From the NCBI RefSeq assembly GCF_014257025.1, contig NZ_JACMSF010000013.1, positions 97,376 to 161,375 on the forward strand: 64,000 bases of DNA, read 5' to 3'. Source of the stretch: Streptomyces cupreus (GTDB lineage Bacteria; Actinomycetota; Actinomycetes; Streptomycetales; Streptomycetaceae). The position numbers were made by a program, and so were the translations under genes. The first letter of the stretch is position 1, and the number at the start of each line of letters is the position of its first letter. The notes under the pieces were generated by a model. The model saw nothing but the letters and a program-made list of their open reading frames with translations. It did not search any database and had not been told where the DNA came from. Positions 46,694-55,290 of the stretch are shown here, piece by piece.

Positions 46694-48193
46694 TCAGAGC
46701 GAACGATCGCCCGCCCCCGGACTGCCCCACTCCACCTGCGGCCCGTCGAAGTGGGCCGCGTGCTTGGGCGGATGGGCCGCGGCCCCGAGCACGAAGACGT
46801 CCTCCGCCCCGTCGAGCACCCCGCCCGAGGGATCGTCGTCGCCCGTCCGGCGCACCACGTCCCGCTCCGGCATGAGGATGTCGCGGACGATCACGGCGCA
46901 CAGGTAGAGCGTGCCCAGCAGATGCACGCCGATGGCCCAGTGGTAGCCGTCGGTCGGCAGCCCCTTGTGGGCGTCTCCGCTGGTCGTGTACGCGAGGTAC
47001 ATCCAGATCCCCAGGAAGTAAGCCACCTCGCAGGCCTGCCAGATCAGGAAGTCCCGCCACTTGGGCCGGGCCAGCGCGGCCAGCGGGATCAGCCACAGGA
47101 CGTACTGCGGCGAGTAGACCTTGTTGGTGAGGATGAACGCCGCGACGATCAGGAACGCGAGCTGGGCGAAGCGCGGCCGGCGCGGGGCGGTCAGCGTGAG
47201 CGCGGCGACACCGGCGCAGCACAGCAGCATCAGGAGTGTGGCCAGCGTGTTGACTGTGTCGGTGCTCAGCGGGTCGTCGGAGTTCTGGGCCAGGATCAGC
47301 CAGAAGGACCCGAAGTCGACGCCCCGCTTCTGGCTGAACGTGTAGAACTTCGACCAGCCGTCGAAGGCGAGGAGCATCACCGGGCCGTTCACGATCACCC
47401 AGGCGACGGCCGTGCCGCCCAGCGCCTTGCCGAAGTCCCGCCATTTGCCCGCACGCCAGCACAGCACGAACAGCGCGCCCAGCAGCAGGGCGGGATAGAG
47501 CTTGGCGGCCGTGGCGAGCCCCAGGAGGACACCGAAGGCGAGGGGACGGCCCCGCGACCACATCAGCATCGCTGCGGCCGTCAGAGCGACGGCCAGCAGG
47601 TCCCAGTTGATGGTCGCGGTGAGCGCGAAGGCCGGTGCCAGCGCGACCAGCAGTCCGTCCCAGGGACGCCGGGCGTGCGTGCGGGTCACACAGACGGCGA
47701 TGACGGCCGCGCAGGCCATCAGCATCCCCGCGTTGACCATCCAGTACCACTGCTCCTGGTCCTGGATGCTGCCGCTGCCCGGTGTGAGCCAGGAGGCCAC
47801 CTCCATGAACACACCGGTCAGCACCGGGTACTCCAGGTACTCCATGTCGCCGGAGAGCTTGTCGAAGTACGGCACGAGGCCGTCGGCGAAGCCGCGCCCC
47901 TGGTAGAGGTGGGGGATGTCGGAGTAGCAGGCGTGTGTGTACTGCGAGCTGGCGCCGACGAACCAGGCCCCGTTGTAGCAGGGCGCCTTCTGGACCATGC
48001 CGAGGGCGAACATACCGATCGCCACGAGCGCGATGACCCGCACCGGGGTCCACCAAGACGTCCCCAGCAGGGCACGCCGTCCGATGGGGCCGCCGATCAG
48101 CTCACTGCCGCTGCGGGCCACCTCGTCGTCCTTGGTGGGCCGCACCGGGTCAGGCTCGTGCACGCTCGATTGCGTCGTCTCTGCACTGGGCAT
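46694..48193 (-). CDS. GT87-family membrane mannosyl/glycosyltransferase
   Basis: 499 residues with about ten TMs. The periplasmic loop-1 motif PYFDKL and YLEYPVLTG near residue 100 with LATAAKLYPALLLGAL and TNKVYSPQYVLWLIPLAALARP later are GT87 (polyprenol-dependent mannosyl/arabinosyl-type) marks. Acts at the membrane on lipid-linked sugar, probably for a wall glycan or lipid glycan. I start at ATG 48193. Upstream in-frame extension to 48280 would begin with the parS site (FHVK), which I reject. Confidence 0.85.
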   Translation of the reverse strand: MPSAETTQSSVHEPDPVRPTKDDEVARSGSELIGGPIGRRALLGTSWWTPVRVIALVAIGMFALGMVQKAPCYNGAWFVGASSQYTHACYSDIPHLYQGRGFADGLVPYFDKLSGDMEYLEYPVLTGVFMEVASWLTPGSGSIQDQEQWYWMVNAGMLMACAAVIAVCVTRTHARRPWDGLLVALAPAFALTATINWDLLAVALTAAAMLMWSRGRPLAFGVLLGLATAAKLYPALLLGALFVLCWRAGKWRDFGKALGGTAVAWVIVNGPVMLLAFDGWSKFYTFSQKRGVDFGSFWLILAQNSDDPLSTDTVNTLATLLMLLCCAGVAALTLTAPRRPRFAQLAFLIVAAFILTNKVYSPQYVLWLIPLAALARPKWRDFLIWQACEVAYFLGIWMYLAYTTSGDAHKGLPTDGYHWAIGVHLLGTLYLCAVIVRDILMPERDVVRRTGDDDPSGGVLDGAEDVFVLGAAAHPPKHAAHFDGPQVEWGSPGAGDRSL

Positions 48194-48264
48194 GGGGCAC
48201 ATCCTGCCGTACGCGCCTGGGAACACGCCGAGGGCCGCCGCACCTGGTAGGTGCGGCGGCCTAT

Positions 48265-48278
48265 GTTTCACGTGAAAC
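48265..48278. other. parS site, perfect
   Basis: Perfect GTTTCACGTGAAAC between the PBP stop and the GT87 start. Confidence 0.95.
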
Positions 48279-48347
48279 ACCCGCGCTGGGCGATATGGCG
48301 CCCAACCGGACGCCCACCGGATTCCCGGCCTGTCGGGTCAGCCAGGG

Positions 48348-51056
48348 CTAGCCGGTCGAGTCCTCTCCTCCGAAGAGGCCTCCATTGCCGTTGCCATTGC
48401 CATTGCTGGTATCGCTGGATTCCGTGGGCGTGGGTGATGTGGTCACCCCCCCGTCCGTACCACCGCTGTCGGTCCCGCCGGTCGTCTCCTCGCAGCCGAA
48501 GAAGCCGCATTCCGGCTCGGACTCCGTGGGCTTCGGATTGCCGTGGGTCTTGCTGGGCGTCGGAGTCGGCGTCGGGCTCTCCTCCTCCTCCGTCTCCGTG
48601 GGCGTGGGCGTCGCGGTCGGGCTCGGAACGTCGTTGATGACCTTGCCGATGGGCTCCGGGGTCGGGAAGTCCTTCGCCGGCTCTCCCTTCAGTGCCTGCT
48701 CCATGTAGTCGTGCCAGATCTCGGCCGGGAACGAGGCACCGTGGATCGACTGCTCGCCACCCGTGCCGTACATCTTCAGGAACTTGCGGTTCTTGATGGT
48801 CTCGTCGTCCGGGTACCGGAACATGCTGATCGCGGTGGACAGTTGCGGGGTGTACCCGACGAACCAGGCCGACTTGTTGCCGTCGGTCGTACCGGTCTTG
48901 CCGGCGACCTCACGGCCGGTGAGCTGGGCGTTGGTACCCGTACCCTTCTCGACCACGGTCTTGAGGACGTCGGTGACGTTGTCGGCCACCTGAGCGGTGA
49001 AGGCCTGCTTCGTCTCGTCCTCGTGCGTGTAGACCGTGCCGTCCGCGCTCTTGACCTCGGTGACGGAGTACGGGGCACGCTGCTTACCGCTGGCCGCGAA
49101 GGTGGCGTACGAGCCCGCCATACGGATCGCGCTGGGCTCGGAGATACCGATGGAGAAGGACGGGAAAGTGGTGCCCGTCAGGCTCTCCTTCAAGAGGCCC
49201 GCGTCGGTGGCGGCCTCCTGCACCTTGTCCAGACCGACGTCCATACCGAGCTGCACGAAGGCCGAGTTCGCCGAGAACTGCATCGCGGTCCGCAGGTCGA
49301 CCTGGTAGTTCGGCGGGTCACCGAGCGACTGGTCGCCGTCGTTGGCCTGGAGCCACTCCTTGCCCTTGTCGTCCTGCCAGACCGTCCCGTCGTAGTTCTT
49401 GATCTTGAGGTCGTTCTTGCCGCTGTACAGGCTCTTCGGGGACACCTTGGTCCGCTCGTCCTGTGCCTGCTCCGGGACGCCCTCGGGATCCCGGACACCC
49501 CACTTCATGGCGGCCGCGAGAACGAACGGCTTGAACGTCGAGCCGACCTGGGCGCCGGTCACGTCGGCGTTGTTGGTGAAGTGCTTGGTCGCGTCCGCAC
49601 CGCCGTAGATCGCCCTGATGGCCCCCGTCTCCGGGTCCACCGAAGCCCCGCCGAACTGGACGTGCTTGTCCGTCTTCGGGCGCTTCTTGGGGTCGATGTT
49701 CTCCTTCTCGACCTTCTTGACCGCGGCTTCCAGCGCCTTGACCTTCTTCTTGTCGAAGGTCGTGTAGATCGAGTAGCCGCCCTGCTGGAGGTCGTCGGCG
49801 GTGATGTTCGTGTTGTTGATCACGTATGCCTTGGCGAGGTCGACGAGATAGCCGACCTGGCCGCTCAGCGCGGTGTTCGACCGAGGGTTCTGGACCGCCG
49901 GAAGCTCCCTGTACTTGTCCCGCGTGGTGGCGTCGAGGTGGCCGTACTCGACCATCTTGTCCAGCGTGTCCTGCATCTGGATCTTGGCCCGTCGGCTGTT
50001 GGCCTCGGGCGTCGCGGCCGCGTCGACGGAGGTCGCGCCCGCCGGGTCGTAATAGGTGGCGCCCTTGAGCATGGCCGCCAGGAAGGCACACTGCCCGGGG
50101 CTCAGGTCGACCGAGTCCTTGTTGAAGTACGCCCGCGAGGCCGCCTGGATGCCATAGGCACCGCGGCCGTAGTACGCGGAGTTCAGATAGCCCTCCATGA
50201 TCTGGTCCTTGGAGAACTTGGCGCCCACCTTGACCGAGACGAAGATCTCCTGGAACTTACGGGTCAACGTCTGCGACTGATCGTCCAGCATCGCGTTCTT
50301 GACGAACTGCTGGGTGATCGTCGAGCCACCCTGCGTCTCGCCGCCCCGTGCCATGTTGAACACGGCGCGGGCGATGCCCTTGGGGTCGATGCCGCTGTCG
50401 GTCATGAAGGTCTTGTTCTCCTGGGAGATGACCGCGTTGCGCATCTCCTCGGGGATCTGGTCCAGCTTGACGATCTGGCGGTTGGTCTCGCCACCCGTGG
50501 CGACCATCTCGGAGCCGTCGGACCAGTAGAAGACGTTGTTCTGCGCCTTGGCGGTCTTGGCCACGTCGGGGACGCCCACCATCGCGTAACCGATGCCGGC
50601 GATGGCCACCAGGCTGCCGAAGAAACCGATGCACAGCCCGGACACGAGCTTCCAGGACGGCACCCAGCGGCGCCAGCCGTACTTGCCCGCGCGCGGATAG
50701 TCGATGAACCGCTTCTTGACGGGACCGGTGGCCCGCCCGCGGCCCCGCCCGGGACCGGTCGGCCCGCCGGGAGCACCGCGCCGGCCGCCCCGGCCCGGCT
50801 CGGCCGCTCTACGGCGGCCGCCCCCGCTTCTCTGGGCCGCACGCCGGGCTTCGGCGCGGCCGCCGTACGGACGCTCCTCACCACCCGGACCATACGACTC
50901 CGACCCATGGGAACTCGTCCCATAGGAGTCGGCGGGAGATCCGGTGGCGCCTCGCGGTGCCGCGCGGCGGCCGGAGGACGAGCCGGACTGGCCGCGTCGG
51001 GCCGCGGCACGTCCGCCTTCCTGCGGCTGCGGCGGTTTGCGACGGTGCTCGCTCAT
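48348..51056 (-). CDS. class A penicillin-binding protein (glycosyltransferase/transpeptidase)
   Basis: Bifunctional peptidoglycan synthase, 902 residues. A disordered cationic, Gly/Arg-rich cytosolic tail (about 1-125) precedes one TM. The GT51 domain has SQENKTF and GGSTITQQFVKN then RKFQEIFVSVK. The transpeptidase domain has SxxK as GSTFKPF, SxN as SANSAF and KTG as AGKTGTT. The C tail is Thr/Pro- and Glu-rich with a Cys pair (CGFFGC) and Gly/Asn repeats. Similar PBPs in actinobacteria support apical growth and spore wall formation. Start ATG 51056. Confidence 0.95.
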   Translation of the reverse strand: MSEHRRKPPQPQEGGRAAARRGQSGSSSGRRAAPRGATGSPADSYGTSSHGSESYGPGGEERPYGGRAEARRAAQRSGGGRRRAAEPGRGGRRGAPGGPTGPGRGRGRATGPVKKRFIDYPRAGKYGWRRWVPSWKLVSGLCIGFFGSLVAIAGIGYAMVGVPDVAKTAKAQNNVFYWSDGSEMVATGGETNRQIVKLDQIPEEMRNAVISQENKTFMTDSGIDPKGIARAVFNMARGGETQGGSTITQQFVKNAMLDDQSQTLTRKFQEIFVSVKVGAKFSKDQIMEGYLNSAYYGRGAYGIQAASRAYFNKDSVDLSPGQCAFLAAMLKGATYYDPAGATSVDAAATPEANSRRAKIQMQDTLDKMVEYGHLDATTRDKYRELPAVQNPRSNTALSGQVGYLVDLAKAYVINNTNITADDLQQGGYSIYTTFDKKKVKALEAAVKKVEKENIDPKKRPKTDKHVQFGGASVDPETGAIRAIYGGADATKHFTNNADVTGAQVGSTFKPFVLAAAMKWGVRDPEGVPEQAQDERTKVSPKSLYSGKNDLKIKNYDGTVWQDDKGKEWLQANDGDQSLGDPPNYQVDLRTAMQFSANSAFVQLGMDVGLDKVQEAATDAGLLKESLTGTTFPSFSIGISEPSAIRMAGSYATFAASGKQRAPYSVTEVKSADGTVYTHEDETKQAFTAQVADNVTDVLKTVVEKGTGTNAQLTGREVAGKTGTTDGNKSAWFVGYTPQLSTAISMFRYPDDETIKNRKFLKMYGTGGEQSIHGASFPAEIWHDYMEQALKGEPAKDFPTPEPIGKVINDVPSPTATPTPTETEEEESPTPTPTPSKTHGNPKPTESEPECGFFGCEETTGGTDSGGTDGGVTTSPTPTESSDTSNGNGNGNGGLFGGEDSTG

Positions 51057-51411
51057 CGAACGACTACTCCTCGGGCAGGCGCACCCGTGTGACGCGCCTG
51101 GAAACGGCGGCAGGTTTCCGGTCCCCCCGAAGTACGGATGTGGTCGGTACCGCATTCACCCGTACTGCACCGAGGACGACGACGCCCCCAGACGTCACTT
51201 GGTTCCCGGTGGTGTGCATGGCGCACAGACTACGCACCGTCAAAACCCGCCTAGCCCCGAAGTTCCCCCCAAATCAGGCAACTCGCCTCCCATGAATCAG
51301 TGATGTGATCCCGTTCACCATCCTCCCTCTTGTCGCATGCGGAAGGCCGTTCTATCGTCGTGATGTATCGAGTCGATACATCAGCGCGAGATAAGGCGAG
51401 GAGGCGAGAGG
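51057..51411. other. 355-bp divergent gap, PBP / PadR
   Basis: Holds the PBP promoter on the left and, on the right, a promoter candidate TTGTCG (51330-51335), 17 nt, TATCGT (51353-51358) followed by the PadR operator. A GTACGG/CCGTAC repeat lies near 51132-51157. Confidence 0.6.
51361..51383. promoter_or_regulatory. PadR operator (23-bp perfect dyad)
   Basis: TGATGTATCGA, a single G, then TCGATACATCA: 11-bp perfect arms. It begins 3 bp after a candidate -10 (TATCGT) and ends 28 bp before the PadR start, so it covers the likely transcription start. Confidence 0.8.
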
Positions 51412-52095
51412 ATGAGCCGACGTTCCGGGATCCTTGAGTTCGCCGTCCTCGGCCTGCTCCGCGAGTCCCCGATGCACGGCTATGAGCTGCGCAAACGACT
51501 CAATACGTCACTGGGTGTGTTCCGTGCGTTCAGCTACGGGACCCTCTACCCCTGCCTCAAGACGCTGGTCGCCAACGGCTGGTTGATCGAAGAGCCGGGG
51601 AACGCCCCCGAGGACGCCCTCGCGGCGACCCTGGCCGGCCGCCGCGCCAAGATCGTCTACAGGTTGACGGCGGAAGGTAAGGAACACTTCGAGGACCTCC
51701 TCTCCCAGACCGGCCCCGACGCGTACGAGGACGAGCACTTCGCCGCTCGTTTCGCCTTCTTCGGGCAGACCTCGCGCGACGTCCGCATGCGCGTGCTGGA
51801 GGGCCGCCGCAGCCGCCTGGAGGAGCGTCTGGAGAAGATGCGCGCCTCGCTGGCGCGCACCAGGGAGCGCCTCGACGACTACACGCTTGAGCTCCAGCGC
51901 CACGGGATGGAGTCCGTGGAGCGCGAAGTGCGCTGGCTGAACGAGCTCATCGAGAGCGAGCGGGCCGGACGGGACCTGAAGGGTTCCGGCTCCGGGGGGT
52001 CCGCTCAGCAGGACACCACCAATGGATCGACGGGCGGCCTGCCCCGTCCCGGGGACACCCCCGCGACGGATACGCCCGACGACACCGCCACGTGA
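51412..52095 (+). CDS. PadR-family transcriptional regulator
   Basis: 227 residues. N-terminal winged helix: [25 protein letters not shown] (split at the start), then [15 protein letters not shown] and [12 protein letters not shown]. Residues from about 105 are a long charged helical region for dimerization, and the tail is Ser/Gly/Thr-rich. Probably autorepresses through the adjacent dyad. Ligand unknown. The stop overlaps a GTG (52092), so the following ino1 could be partly coupled. Confidence 0.93.
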   Translation: MSRRSGILEFAVLGLLRESPMHGYELRKRLNTSLGVFRAFSYGTLYPCLKTLVANGWLIEEPGNAPEDALAATLAGRRAKIVYRLTAEGKEHFEDLLSQTGPDAYEDEHFAARFAFFGQTSRDVRMRVLEGRRSRLEERLEKMRASLARTRERLDDYTLELQRHGMESVEREVRWLNELIESERAGRDLKGSGSGGSAQQDTTNGSTGGLPRPGDTPATDTPDDTAT

Positions 52096-52139
52096 GCGCC
52101 CAGCCAGGGCCTCACTCGTACACACAGGGAGCAACCGGA

Positions 52140-53222
52140 ATGGGTTCGGTTCGCGTAGCCGTCGTCGGCGTGGGCAACTGCGCCGCGTCGCTGGTGCAGG
52201 GCGTCGAGTACTACAAGGACGCCGACCCGGCGTCCAAGGTCCCGGGCCTGATGCACGTCCAGTTCGGCGACTACCACGTCCGTGACGTGGAGTTCGTCGC
52301 CGCGTTCGATGTCGACGCGAAGAAGGTCGGCCTCGACCTCGCGGATGCCATCGGCGCCTCCGAGAACAACACCATCAAGATCTGCGACGTGCCGAACAGC
52401 GGCGTGACCGTCCAGCGCGGCCACACCCTCGACGGTCTCGGCAAGTACTACCGCGAGACCATCGAGGAGTCCGCCGAGGCCCCGGTCGACGTCGTCCAGG
52501 TCCTGAAGGACAAGCAGGTCGACGTTCTGGTCTGCTACCTCCCCGTCGGCTCCGAGGACGCGGCGAAGTTCTACGCCCAGTGCGCCATCGACGCCAAGGT
52601 CGCCTTCGTCAACGCCCTCCCGGTCTTCATCGCCGGCACCAAGGAGTGGGCGGACAAGTTCACCGAGGCCGGCGTCCCGATCGTCGGTGACGACATCAAG
52701 TCGCAGGTCGGCGCGACCATCACGCACCGCGTCATGGCGAAGCTGTTCGAGGACCGGGGCGTCATCCTGGACCGCACGATGCAGCTGAACGTCGGCGGCA
52801 ACATGGACTTCAAGAACATGCTGGAGCGCGAGCGCCTGGAGTCCAAGAAGATCTCCAAGACGCAGGCCGTCACCTCCCAGATCCCCGACCGGGACCTCGG
52901 CGAGAAGAACGTCCACATCGGCCCGTCCGACTACGTCGCCTGGCTCGACGACCGCAAGTGGGCCTACGTCCGCCTGGAGGGCCGCGCGTTCGGTGACGTC
53001 CCGCTGAACCTGGAGTACAAGCTCGAAGTCTGGGACTCCCCGAACTCCGCGGGTGTCATCATCGACGCCCTGCGCGCCGCGAAGATCGCCAAGGACCGCG
53101 GCATCGGCGGCCCGATCCTCTCCGCGTCGAGCTACTTCATGAAGTCCCCGCCGGTCCAGTACTTCGACGACGAGGCCCGCGAGAACGTCGAGAAGTTCAT
53201 CCAGGGCACGGTCGAGCGCTAA
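52140..53222 (+). CDS. ino1: myo-inositol-1-phosphate synthase
   Basis: NAD-dependent conversion of glucose-6-phosphate to L-myo-inositol-1-phosphate, needed for mycothiol and phosphatidylinositol lipids. 360 residues, the compact actinobacterial type. Rossmann loop [14 protein letters not shown] near residues 8-20, [10 protein letters not shown], then [15 protein letters not shown] and [12 protein letters not shown] 52140 with GGGAG upstream; a GTG at 52092 overlapping the PadR stop is an unlikely longer start. It follows the PadR gene, which may control it. Confidence 0.96.
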   Translation: MGSVRVAVVGVGNCAASLVQGVEYYKDADPASKVPGLMHVQFGDYHVRDVEFVAAFDVDAKKVGLDLADAIGASENNTIKICDVPNSGVTVQRGHTLDGLGKYYRETIEESAEAPVDVVQVLKDKQVDVLVCYLPVGSEDAAKFYAQCAIDAKVAFVNALPVFIAGTKEWADKFTEAGVPIVGDDIKSQVGATITHRVMAKLFEDRGVILDRTMQLNVGGNMDFKNMLERERLESKKISKTQAVTSQIPDRDLGEKNVHIGPSDYVAWLDDRKWAYVRLEGRAFGDVPLNLEYKLEVWDSPNSAGVIIDALRAAKIAKDRGIGGPILSASSYFMKSPPVQYFDDEARENVEKFIQGTVER

Positions 53223-53260
53223 AGCCGCTCCGCGATTCTGCTCCTGCCAGGGCCGTGAAG

Positions 53261-53288
53261 GGTCCCCGGGTCATGCGGCCCGGGGACC
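53261..53288 (+). terminator. terminator after ino1
   Basis: Perfect 10-bp inverted repeat GGTCCCCGGG (53261-53270) / CCCGGGGACC (53279-53288), 8-nt loop. Confidence 0.75.
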
Positions 53289-53312
53289 TTCCCGTATGTG
53301 AGGCTGAGCCCC

Positions 53313-54575
53313 ATGTCCGTCGCCCGCGACCTGCGCGTACTGCTGCGCTTCGGTAATTTCAGGCGTCTGCTCGCCCTCCGGCTGCTCTCCCAGGGCGCCG
53401 ACGGCGTCTATCAGGTCGCGCTCGCCACCTACGTCGTCTTCTCCCCCGAGAAGCAGACCTCGGCCGCCGCGATCGCCTCCGCGATGGCGGTCCTGCTCCT
53501 GCCGTACTCCCTCGTCGGCCCCTTCGCCGGCATCCTCCTCGACCGCTGGCAGCGCCGCCAGGTCTTCCTCTACGGCAGCCTGCTGCGCGCCCTGTTGGCG
53601 ACGGCGACGGCCGTGCTGATGCTCAGTCCCGTCCCGGACTGGCTCTTCTATGTCTCCGCCCTGTGCGTCACCGCCGTCAACCGCTTCGTCCTGTCCGGCC
53701 TGTCCGCCGCTCTTCCGCGCGTCGTCGACGAAGAGCGCCTGGTGATGGCCAACTCCCTGTCCCCGACGGCCGGAACGCTCGCGGCGACCGTGGGCGGCGG
53801 TCTCGCCTTCGTCGTACGGCTGCTGGTGTCGGACTCCGACGCGGCGGTGGTGCTGCTCGGCGCGGCCCTGTACCTGTGCGCGGCGCTGGCGTCGCTGCGG
53901 ATGTCCCGCGATCTGCTGGGCCCTGACCCGGAGTTGGTGCGGCCCGGACTGCGGACGGCGATCGCCGGCACCGCGCGCGATCTGGTGGCGGGGGTACGTC
54001 ATCTGGCCACACCCGCACGCCGGGAGGCGGTGTGGGCGCTCGCCACCATGACCCTGATGCGCTTCTGCTACGGCGCCCTGCTCGTCATCCTGCTGATGCT
54101 GTGCCGGTACTCCTTCTCCACGACCACCGACGACGGACTCGCGCTGCTGGGGCTGGCGTTGGCCGTCTCCGGCGCCGGCTTCTTCACGGCGGCCGTCCTG
54201 ACGCCCTGGGCGGCCCGGCGGCTCGGCCCCGGCCGCTGGATCGTCGTGTGCGCCGGCGTCGCGGCGGTGCTGGAACCGGCCCTGGGGCTGCCGTTCGCCA
54301 CGGTTCCCATGCTCTTCGCGGCGTTCGTCCTCGGGTTGACCACCCAGGGCGCGAAGATCGCCACGGACACCATCGTCCAGTCCTCGGTCGACGACGGCTT
54401 CCGAGGCCGCGTCTTCTCCTTCTACGACGTCCTGTTCAACGTCGCCTTCGTCGGCGCCGCGGGAGTCGCCGCCCTGATACTGCCCCCGGACGGCCGCTCG
54501 GTACCGCTGGTGGTAACGGTCGCCGTTATCTACGGAGCGGTTGCTGTTGCTATGGCCCGCTTTGAGCGCCAGTAA
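53313..54575 (+). CDS. MFS transporter
   Basis: 420 residues, about twelve TMs. N-terminal FGNFRRLLALRLLSQGADG, then the TM2-3 loop LLDRWQRRQVFL and FDVLFNVAFVGA-like region near the C half (RGRVFSFYDVLFN). It resembles the actinobacterial MFS family with QGADG that is often near ino1 and cca. Substrate unknown. ATG 53313; a GTG at 53298 is possible. Confidence 0.88.
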   Translation: MSVARDLRVLLRFGNFRRLLALRLLSQGADGVYQVALATYVVFSPEKQTSAAAIASAMAVLLLPYSLVGPFAGILLDRWQRRQVFLYGSLLRALLATATAVLMLSPVPDWLFYVSALCVTAVNRFVLSGLSAALPRVVDEERLVMANSLSPTAGTLAATVGGGLAFVVRLLVSDSDAAVVLLGAALYLCAALASLRMSRDLLGPDPELVRPGLRTAIAGTARDLVAGVRHLATPARREAVWALATMTLMRFCYGALLVILLMLCRYSFSTTTDDGLALLGLALAVSGAGFFTAAVLTPWAARRLGPGRWIVVCAGVAAVLEPALGLPFATVPMLFAAFVLGLTTQGAKIATDTIVQSSVDDGFRGRVFSFYDVLFNVAFVGAAGVAALILPPDGRSVPLVVTVAVIYGAVAVAMARFERQ

Positions 54576-54699
54576 GTGTCACATCAGTGCCACAGAGCCC
54601 CTCCTGACTACTGGTGTGTCAGTGGGGCCCGATAACTTACGTGGGTCTTATGCGCGCTCCGTTCGCGTCACTCACCCATGTTCTTAGGGGGACCCCCAA

Positions 54700-55194
54700 G
54701 TGACCACTCCGCCGCCCCAGGGCCAGAACCCGTTCGCTCAGGGCCAGAACCCGTATGCCCAGCCTGAGGGCCAGGCTCCGTACCCGCAGCAGCCGGGCTT
54801 CCCGCAGCAGGGTGCGGCCCCGTACGCCCCGGTCCCGCCGGAGCAGCCCCGCCGCAAGCTCAGCTTCAAGACGATCAAGAACATCGTCATCGGCGTCGCC
54901 GTTGTCTCCGTGATTGTCGGCGGTTACATAGCCAGCCAGGACGACGCGGCCGCGGCCGCTGTGGGCGACTGTATGCACCGGGGCAGCACCGACGACAACA
55001 ACCCGGACCTTGAGGTCGTCGAGTGCAGCTCCTCGGACGCTCAGTACGAGGTGCTGGCCAAGATTGAGGGCTCGTTCAGCGGCCTCACGGCCGAGACGCA
55101 GTGCGAGGCCAAGGCGAAGGACTTCCAGTACGTCTACACCGAGTCCGGTGACGGCAGCGACTTCCTGCTCTGCCTGAAGGACTACAAGAAGTAA
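54700..55194 (+). CDS. LppU/SCO3897-type membrane-anchored protein
   Basis: 164 residues. A Pro/Gln/Gly-rich cytosolic segment (about 1-50) with repeats GQNPFAQ and GQNPYAQ, one TM (IKNIVIGVAVVSVIVGGYI, about residues 63-81), and an extracytoplasmic domain with four Cys (GDCMHRG, VVECSS, TQCEAK, LLCLKD) that could form two disulfides. This matches the family usually named LppU/SCO3897; function unknown. GTG 54700. Convergent with cca, separated by two parS hairpins. Confidence 0.88.
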   Translation: MTTPPPQGQNPFAQGQNPYAQPEGQAPYPQQPGFPQQGAAPYAPVPPEQPRRKLSFKTIKNIVIGVAVVSVIVGGYIASQDDAAAAAVGDCMHRGSTDDNNPDLEVVECSSSDAQYEVLAKIEGSFSGLTAETQCEAKAKDFQYVYTESGDGSDFLLCLKDYKK

Positions 55195-55206
55195 GCAGAC
55201 AGCCGA

Positions 55207-55240
55207 GAGGGGCGTTGTTTCACGTGAAACAACGCCCCTC
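55207..55240. terminator. 34-bp perfect palindrome with parS at its centre
   Basis: Ten bases on each side (GAGGGGCGTT / AACGCCCCTC) extend the parS into a perfect 34-bp palindrome just after the LppU-like gene. Confidence 0.85.
55217..55230. other. parS site, perfect, within the hairpin
   Basis: Perfect GTTTCACGTGAAAC in the middle of the 55207-55240 palindrome. Confidence 0.95.
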
Positions 55241-55248
55241 GGTGCGTC

Positions 55249-55280
55249 CGGGGTCATGTTTCACGTGAAACATGACCCCG
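55249..55280. terminator. 32-bp perfect palindrome with parS at its centre
   Basis: Nine bases each side (CGGGGTCAT / ATGACCCCG) around a parS, 8 bp after the previous palindrome and just before the cca stop. Confidence 0.85.
55258..55271. other. parS site, perfect, within the hairpin
   Basis: Perfect GTTTCACGTGAAAC in the middle of the 55249-55280 palindrome; centre-to-centre 41 bp from the previous one. Confidence 0.95.
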
Positions 55281-55290
55281 TTTCACAGCC

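Noticed and set aside
48194..48280. In-frame extension of the GT87 gene with the same FHVK N terminus
   Set aside because: Same parS effect; the internal ATG 48193 gives the family-like start.
52092..52139. GTG 52092 overlapping the PadR stop as the ino1 start
   Set aside because: The 16 extra residues are not typical of the enzyme; ATG 52140 starts the Rossmann strand and has its own ribosome site.
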